From Legionella sp. (GTDB lineage: Bacteria; Pseudomonadota; Gammaproteobacteria; Legionellales; Legionellaceae), in contig JACCWN010000019.1 of NCBI GenBank assembly GCA_013697625.1, forward strand, positions 23,322 through 87,321: a stretch of DNA of 64,000 nucleotides. Reading direction: 5' to 3'. The notes below the pieces were generated by a model. It saw only the letters and a program-made list of their open reading frames with translations, searched no databases and was not told the origin of the DNA. The translations under genes and the position numbers were made by a program. Below, in pieces: positions 60,706 to 64,000 of the stretch; the first letter of the stretch is position 1; each line of letters opens with the position of its first letter.

Positions 60706-62658
60706 ATGCTTAAGACTATTCGGTTAATCATTTTCATAGCCTTGTTGCTCGAACTTATAAGCTTTACAACTCTGCGATTGTTGGGGTTACCTAATATTCC
60801 TCTGCCTTGGACATTCATCAACGTCATGCAACATCATATCTTCCTCGAGCCGCTGTTGAGTTTATTGATAGGTATTGCTTTAAATTTATTAATTTGTGGC
60901 TTGCTACTCGGTGGATTGTTGCGTTTTATCTCAATTATTGGTGTGACCGTTACTGTTGGCAGCATCTTAGCCACTTTAATTGGAGTCCTCATCTATCAAT
61001 GGGTGGAAGACATTCCAACCCTTAAACTTTCTGATATTTTATCTTTGATGCAAGAGGTCTTCGATGGCTCCGTTTCTTCCCAGCACTTCATCTATTCACA
61101 ATGCGCAAGCTTTACTTTATTCATAATAGGATTGGGGTTTTTATTTTTTGAATCCATTCGTCCTGCAAATAAAGTCCTGGGGAATGCTCATTTTGCCAAT
61201 GGCTTTGAAGTGCATCGCGGTGGCTTTTATAAAAAAGAAGAAGAAAGCCTTATTATCGGTAAAAAAGCAGGCCTGCCCTTATACTCCAATAATTTTGAGC
61301 ACGTGTTGGTCTTTGCCCCCAGCGGCAGCGGTAAAACCCGCTCCATTGCTATTCCTAATCTCTTTCATTACCCAAGCTCCATAGTCTGTAATGATGTGAA
61401 ATTCACCCTTTTTGAAACCACATCAGGATATCGCGAGCAGGTGTTAGGGCACACTTGTTATTGCTGGGCGCCAGCTAACCAAGAAGGTAAAACCCATCGA
61501 TTCAATCCGCTTTCAACTATTTCTAATGACATACTGCTACGCATGACTGACATTCAGCGTATAGCCCACGTGCTTATACCAGACCCCCAAAAAGAGCCTA
61601 TTTTTTGGGCCCAATCCTCGCGCAAATTATTTAAAGCACTCGTGCTGTATTTATTGGATACGCCAGAGCGCCCGACCACATTGGGTGAAATCAATCGGTT
61701 GGTCAAACAGCAAAATTTTGATGGATGGCTTGAAAAAATACTCAAAGAAACAACCCATTACGATGCAGAATTTTACCGCAATGGGTTTTCCTATATTGGC
61801 GTGCATTTTGAAACGCGCAGCAATATTTTAATCAGTTTTTCAGGGTATTTTGAATTGTTTGACGATCCCATCATTGATGCTTCGACTTGCGCCTCAGATT
61901 TTGATTTGCGCGACTTGCGGCGTAAAAAAATGACCATTTACATAGGATTTGGCGATGAAGACATGGAGCGGCTTGCCCCAATAGTAACCTTATTTTGGCA
62001 ACAGTTGATTTCTTTCATGATACAAGAAATACCAAGCCCCGCGGATGAGCCTTATCCTCTGTTGTGCTTAATCGATGAATTTTCATCCCTTGGACGCATT
62101 GACCGGCTGCGCCGCTCGTTAAAATTGCTGCGAGAGTACCGGGTGCGCTGCATTTTAATGTTTCAATACATGGCCCAAACCTATGAAAAATATAGCCACG
62201 ATGAGGCACGTGCCTTCACCAACATCAAAACCAAAATTGCCTACACGGCTGAAGACTTAAATGATGCGGAGTACTTAAGTAAAATGCTAGGCACGCGCAC
62301 TAAAAAAATTGTCAGCCGGTCAGTGTCGATGCAATCAGGTGGCGGGGTTAACGACAGTAAAAGCATAAACTACCAAGCCATTCCCTTACTAAGACCTGAA
62401 GAGGTGATGAAGCTTAAATCACATATCACCTTAATAGTCCGCTCAGGATCATCACCCATCAAAGCCCATCAATACATCTGGTACAAAGAGTCCTGCATGA
62501 AAAACCTGCCACAGGCCAGCACTTTTGTGCCGATACAAACTCCACAAAAAGCCGCGTTCGTGCACGATATGGAAACAGAAAAACCAAGTCCCGTGCGTTT
62601 AACCAAGGGCGCCAGAAAACAGGCAGAAGAAACACTAATTGAATCGGATTGGACGTAA
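60706..62658 (+). CDS. lvhD4: Type IV coupling protein LvhD4 (VirD4)
   Basis: A 650-residue T4CP with N-terminal membrane helices (LIIFIALLLELISFTTL and several more up to residue 160), Walker A APSGSGKTRSIAIPNL, Walker B LLCLIDEFSSLGRIDRL and a conserved MFQYMAQTYEKY segment. The start at 60706 was chosen because it gives MLKTIRL after the lvhB11 stop; the frame is open upstream into lvhB11. It recruits relaxosome or effector substrates. Confidence 0.93.
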   Translation: MLKTIRLIIFIALLLELISFTTLRLLGLPNIPLPWTFINVMQHHIFLEPLLSLLIGIALNLLICGLLLGGLLRFISIIGVTVTVGSILATLIGVLIYQWVEDIPTLKLSDILSLMQEVFDGSVSSQHFIYSQCASFTLFIIGLGFLFFESIRPANKVLGNAHFANGFEVHRGGFYKKEEESLIIGKKAGLPLYSNNFEHVLVFAPSGSGKTRSIAIPNLFHYPSSIVCNDVKFTLFETTSGYREQVLGHTCYCWAPANQEGKTHRFNPLSTISNDILLRMTDIQRIAHVLIPDPQKEPIFWAQSSRKLFKALVLYLLDTPERPTTLGEINRLVKQQNFDGWLEKILKETTHYDAEFYRNGFSYIGVHFETRSNILISFSGYFELFDDPIIDASTCASDFDLRDLRRKKMTIYIGFGDEDMERLAPIVTLFWQQLISFMIQEIPSPADEPYPLLCLIDEFSSLGRIDRLRRSLKLLREYRVRCILMFQYMAQTYEKYSHDEARAFTNIKTKIAYTAEDLNDAEYLSKMLGTRTKKIVSRSVSMQSGGGVNDSKSINYQAIPLLRPEEVMKLKSHITLIVRSGSSPIKAHQYIWYKESCMKNLPQASTFVPIQTPQKAAFVHDMETEKPSPVRLTKGARKQAEETLIESDWT

Positions 62659-62665
62659 GCTTAAG

Positions 62666-63241
62666 ATGCAAATACATTGCAATAAAATAGACGTACTCGA
62701 CAGTTTGCTGTGCATGAGAAAACCCGTCAAACCCTTACTCAATCGATTAGTAGCCGCTACTTTTGATACACTTTGGTTGGCTCTGAGGGTAAAAAAGCCA
62801 TCGCATAAAATCAGAATGAAACAAGCCAAACGTGTCTTTGCCAGACTGCAGTGCGCTGATTTCCAAGAGAACGGAGGCAGGTTGTTCGCTTACGTGCGCG
62901 CAATCGATCCTTTTGTTTTTGAAGAGTTGTTACTGCTAGCATTCAAAGCACGCGGACTTAAAGTCATTCACAACAGACGCTACACAGGAGATGGGGGCAT
63001 CGATGGCGTGGTGGTATTGCCCAATAAACAACGTTATGCAATCCAAGCAAAACGCTACAAAGACCATGTTAATGCGCAAGCGATAAAAAATTTTGCAACC
63101 GATCTAACCCGCCACAGCTGTTCGGGTGGATTTTTTATTCACAGCGGTAAAAGTGGTGCATCCGTTTATCACAATCTACCCTCCAATGTGACAATGATTA
63201 GTGGGGGAAATTTATATCGTTTATTGGTTTTTAAAGAGTAA
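62666..63241 (+). CDS. Mrr-type restriction endonuclease-like protein at the LvrE position
   Basis: A 191-residue protein with a basic N terminus and a PD-(D/E)xK nuclease core. Glu87 in DPFVFEELLLLAFKARG, Asp113 in TGDGGIDGVVV, and Gln127-x-Lys129 in YAIQAKRYKDHV form the Mrr_cat signature. It starts 7 bp after lvhD4, in the lvrE slot of L. pneumophila. Whether it cuts DNA, and in what step, is unknown; a TTG start at 62639 is less likely. Confidence 0.8.
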   Translation: MQIHCNKIDVLDSLLCMRKPVKPLLNRLVAATFDTLWLALRVKKPSHKIRMKQAKRVFARLQCADFQENGGRLFAYVRAIDPFVFEELLLLAFKARGLKVIHNRRYTGDGGIDGVVVLPNKQRYAIQAKRYKDHVNAQAIKNFATDLTRHSCSGGFFIHSGKSGASVYHNLPSNVTMISGGNLYRLLVFKE

Positions 63242-63402
63242 CTTGAGTGGATATCGTTAGTGCTTTTTTGGAATTTATTGCGATAATATCTAAGCCTTGA
63301 GCCTGAGATGCTTTTATCCTGACAAAATCGTCCTGGAGGTAACCCACTTTCTTCATAAGATTTTTTAATATTGCACCAATAGTCTTCTTTTTTTATCATC
63401 AT
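63169..63402 (-). CDS. IS66 TnpA-like protein, probably an IS remnant
   Basis: A 77-residue protein in which YWCNIKKSYEESGLPPGRFCQDKSISGSRLRYYRNKF matches the N-terminal HTH of IS66-family accessory protein TnpA (W-x-x-x-I-x-x-x-x-x-S-G-L-x-x-x-x-F-C). The C terminus diverges and overlaps the end of lvrE by 73 bp. No TnpB or transposase follows on either side, so it is probably a truncated remnant. Confidence 0.55.
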   Translation of the reverse strand: MMIKKEDYWCNIKKSYEESGLPPGRFCQDKSISGSRLRYYRNKFQKSTNDIHSSYSLKTNKRYKFPPLIIVTLEGRL

Positions 63403-63434
63403 CTACTCCAATAATTATGGTGGAGAGATCATTT

Positions 63435-63680
63435 TCAATTCTTATTTATTCTTCTAGGTATATTTGCCCGAACGGATACAATATTAACCGACAAATTATG
63501 AAAATCAACACCATATTGGGGCATGTAACTTATTGAACTTAATTGGTACTCAATTCTAGATTGCAATAACATTGGATGATTTTTGTTCAAATTTTCCTTC
63601 CCTGACAGAAGTTCAGTCCCCATTTTCTCAGCCCAGTCAATGGTTTGAGTATGCCCCATTGGTGAAGTTTTGTTGTTCAT
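63435..63680 (-). CDS. Hypothetical 81-residue protein
   Basis: An 81-residue frame with no recognised domain, signal peptide or membrane segment and no clear ribosome-binding site. It includes GKENLNKNHPMLLQSRIEYQLSSISYMPQYG. It may be a real small gene or a fragment of a larger one. Confidence 0.35.
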   Translation of the reverse strand: MNNKTSPMGHTQTIDWAEKMGTELLSGKENLNKNHPMLLQSRIEYQLSSISYMPQYGVDFHNLSVNIVSVRANIPRRINKN

Positions 63681-64000
63681 AAGGGGATTTTACTACAACC
63701 ATACTCTAAGATTGGGCTTGAACTTAATTAAAACTGTCCGAAAATTTAGACGGGGTTCGGCCTGAAACCCCGTGTTCTATTTAAGTTCATTGGCGGCGAA
63801 ACTGCGGAGTGTTTGGAGCCCCTAACTGATATTCATTATTATTAGAAAGATTCGGTTTATCAGGAACTATTGCATGATATGGGTCCGCATGTCTGGAACA
63901 AAATTAAGGAAAAATAAGAGCTATTCATCCATCATTTATAGTTAAAAATTCACTCAAATTAACCTGTTTAAACCTACTCAATACCGTATGAATAGTGGTT
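63681..64000. other. Unassigned right end of the window
   Basis: No intact gene is seen. A perfect hairpin lies at 63750-63773. A 23-codon open stretch at 63849-63917 has no start and may be the end of a degraded gene. No copy of the ssrA 3' end was found here. Confidence 0.5.
63750..63773. terminator. G+C-rich hairpin, possible terminator
   Basis: ACGGGGTT and AACCCCGT form a perfect 8-bp stem around an 8-nt loop in an otherwise A+T-rich region. The following bases GTTCTATTT are only mildly T-rich. It may be a terminator or a leftover IS end. Confidence 0.4.

Larger units (their letters stand above)
49114..64000. mobile_element. Integrated lvr/lvh element, left part (continues beyond the window)
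   Basis: From the ssrA 3' end to the window end all genes are of mobile-element type: a divergent repressor, the lvrABC regulatory set, a complete VirB2-B11/VirD4 operon, an Mrr-type nuclease and an IS66-like remnant. In L. pneumophila the lvh region lies on a mobile island that can be excised. Integrase and relaxase genes are not in the window, so they should be on the unseen side. Confidence 0.75.

Noticed and set aside
63849..63917. 23-codon open stretch ending in HVWNKIKEK
   Set aside because: No start codon after the upstream TAG except an internal ATG, and no recognisable family; mentioned only as a possible remnant.

Overview
The window is almost certainly a chromosomal segment of a Legionella species or a close Legionellales relative. 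It is A+T-rich and carries a near-complete Dot/Icm region II (icmT to icmB) in canonical order, a Legionella-type hypervariable gene between icmS and icmQ, and at its right end an lvr/lvh type IVA secretion region downstream of the tmRNA gene. The species cannot be named from sequence alone.

Layout. 1-5738: end of the division/cell-wall cluster (3' end of ftsQ, ftsA, ftsZ, lpxC), then an M13 zinc peptidase. 5739-7410: small genes (Cro-like HTH protein, cold-shock protein, a 70-residue unknown) and about 600 bp with no recognisable gene. 7457-24102: icmT, icmS, a fir-type gene, icmQ, icmP, icmO, icmN, icmM, icmL, icmK, icmE, icmG, icmC, icmD, icmJ, icmB. These build the Dot/Icm T4BSS: core complex (IcmK, IcmE, IcmG), inner-membrane parts (IcmL, IcmM, IcmC, IcmD, IcmT), ATPases (IcmB, IcmO) and the coupling/chaperone set (IcmO, IcmP, IcmJ, IcmS, IcmQ with its Fir partner). 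icmF and tphA/icmH do not follow icmB here. 24318-29308: rimK and cytochrome oxidase assembly genes (SCO, ctaB, ctaA, SURF1, DUF2909) without cox structural genes. 29347-35484: accessory genes, including an APC antiporter, an outer-membrane barrel, dsbB with a cytochrome c5, and a candidate effector gene behind a PmrA-like box and a 168-bp element bounded by 28-nt inverted repeats. 35563-48544: housekeeping genes (sulfatase-like membrane protein, recR, ybaB, dnaX, 4.5S RNA, lipA, ffh, rpsP-rimM-trmD-rplS, a YgjP-type metalloprotease, prlC). 48697-49113: ssrA (tmRNA).

49114-64000: an integrated element at the 3' end of ssrA. It opens with a divergent phage-type switch (lvrR-like repressor against lvrA-lvrB-lvrC, with two 17-bp operator palindromes between them). 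A tightly packed, largely overlapping VirB/VirD4 operon follows (lvhB2, B3, B4, B5, B7, lvrD, B6, B8, B9, B10, B11, D4), then an Mrr-type nuclease (lvrE position), an IS66-like remnant and unrecognised DNA. No integrase, relaxase or distal att site lies inside the window, so the element continues beyond 64000.

Most notable points: the divergent fir gene, the candidate PmrA-regulated effector with its nearby inverted-repeat element, an unusually long 20-residue tmRNA tag, a non-canonical Walker A in LvhB4, the phage O/P-like look of LvrA/LvrB, and several small genes that automatic calling would miss, such as the 49-residue VirB7-type lipoprotein. All family assignments come from reading motifs and gene order; no database search was run.
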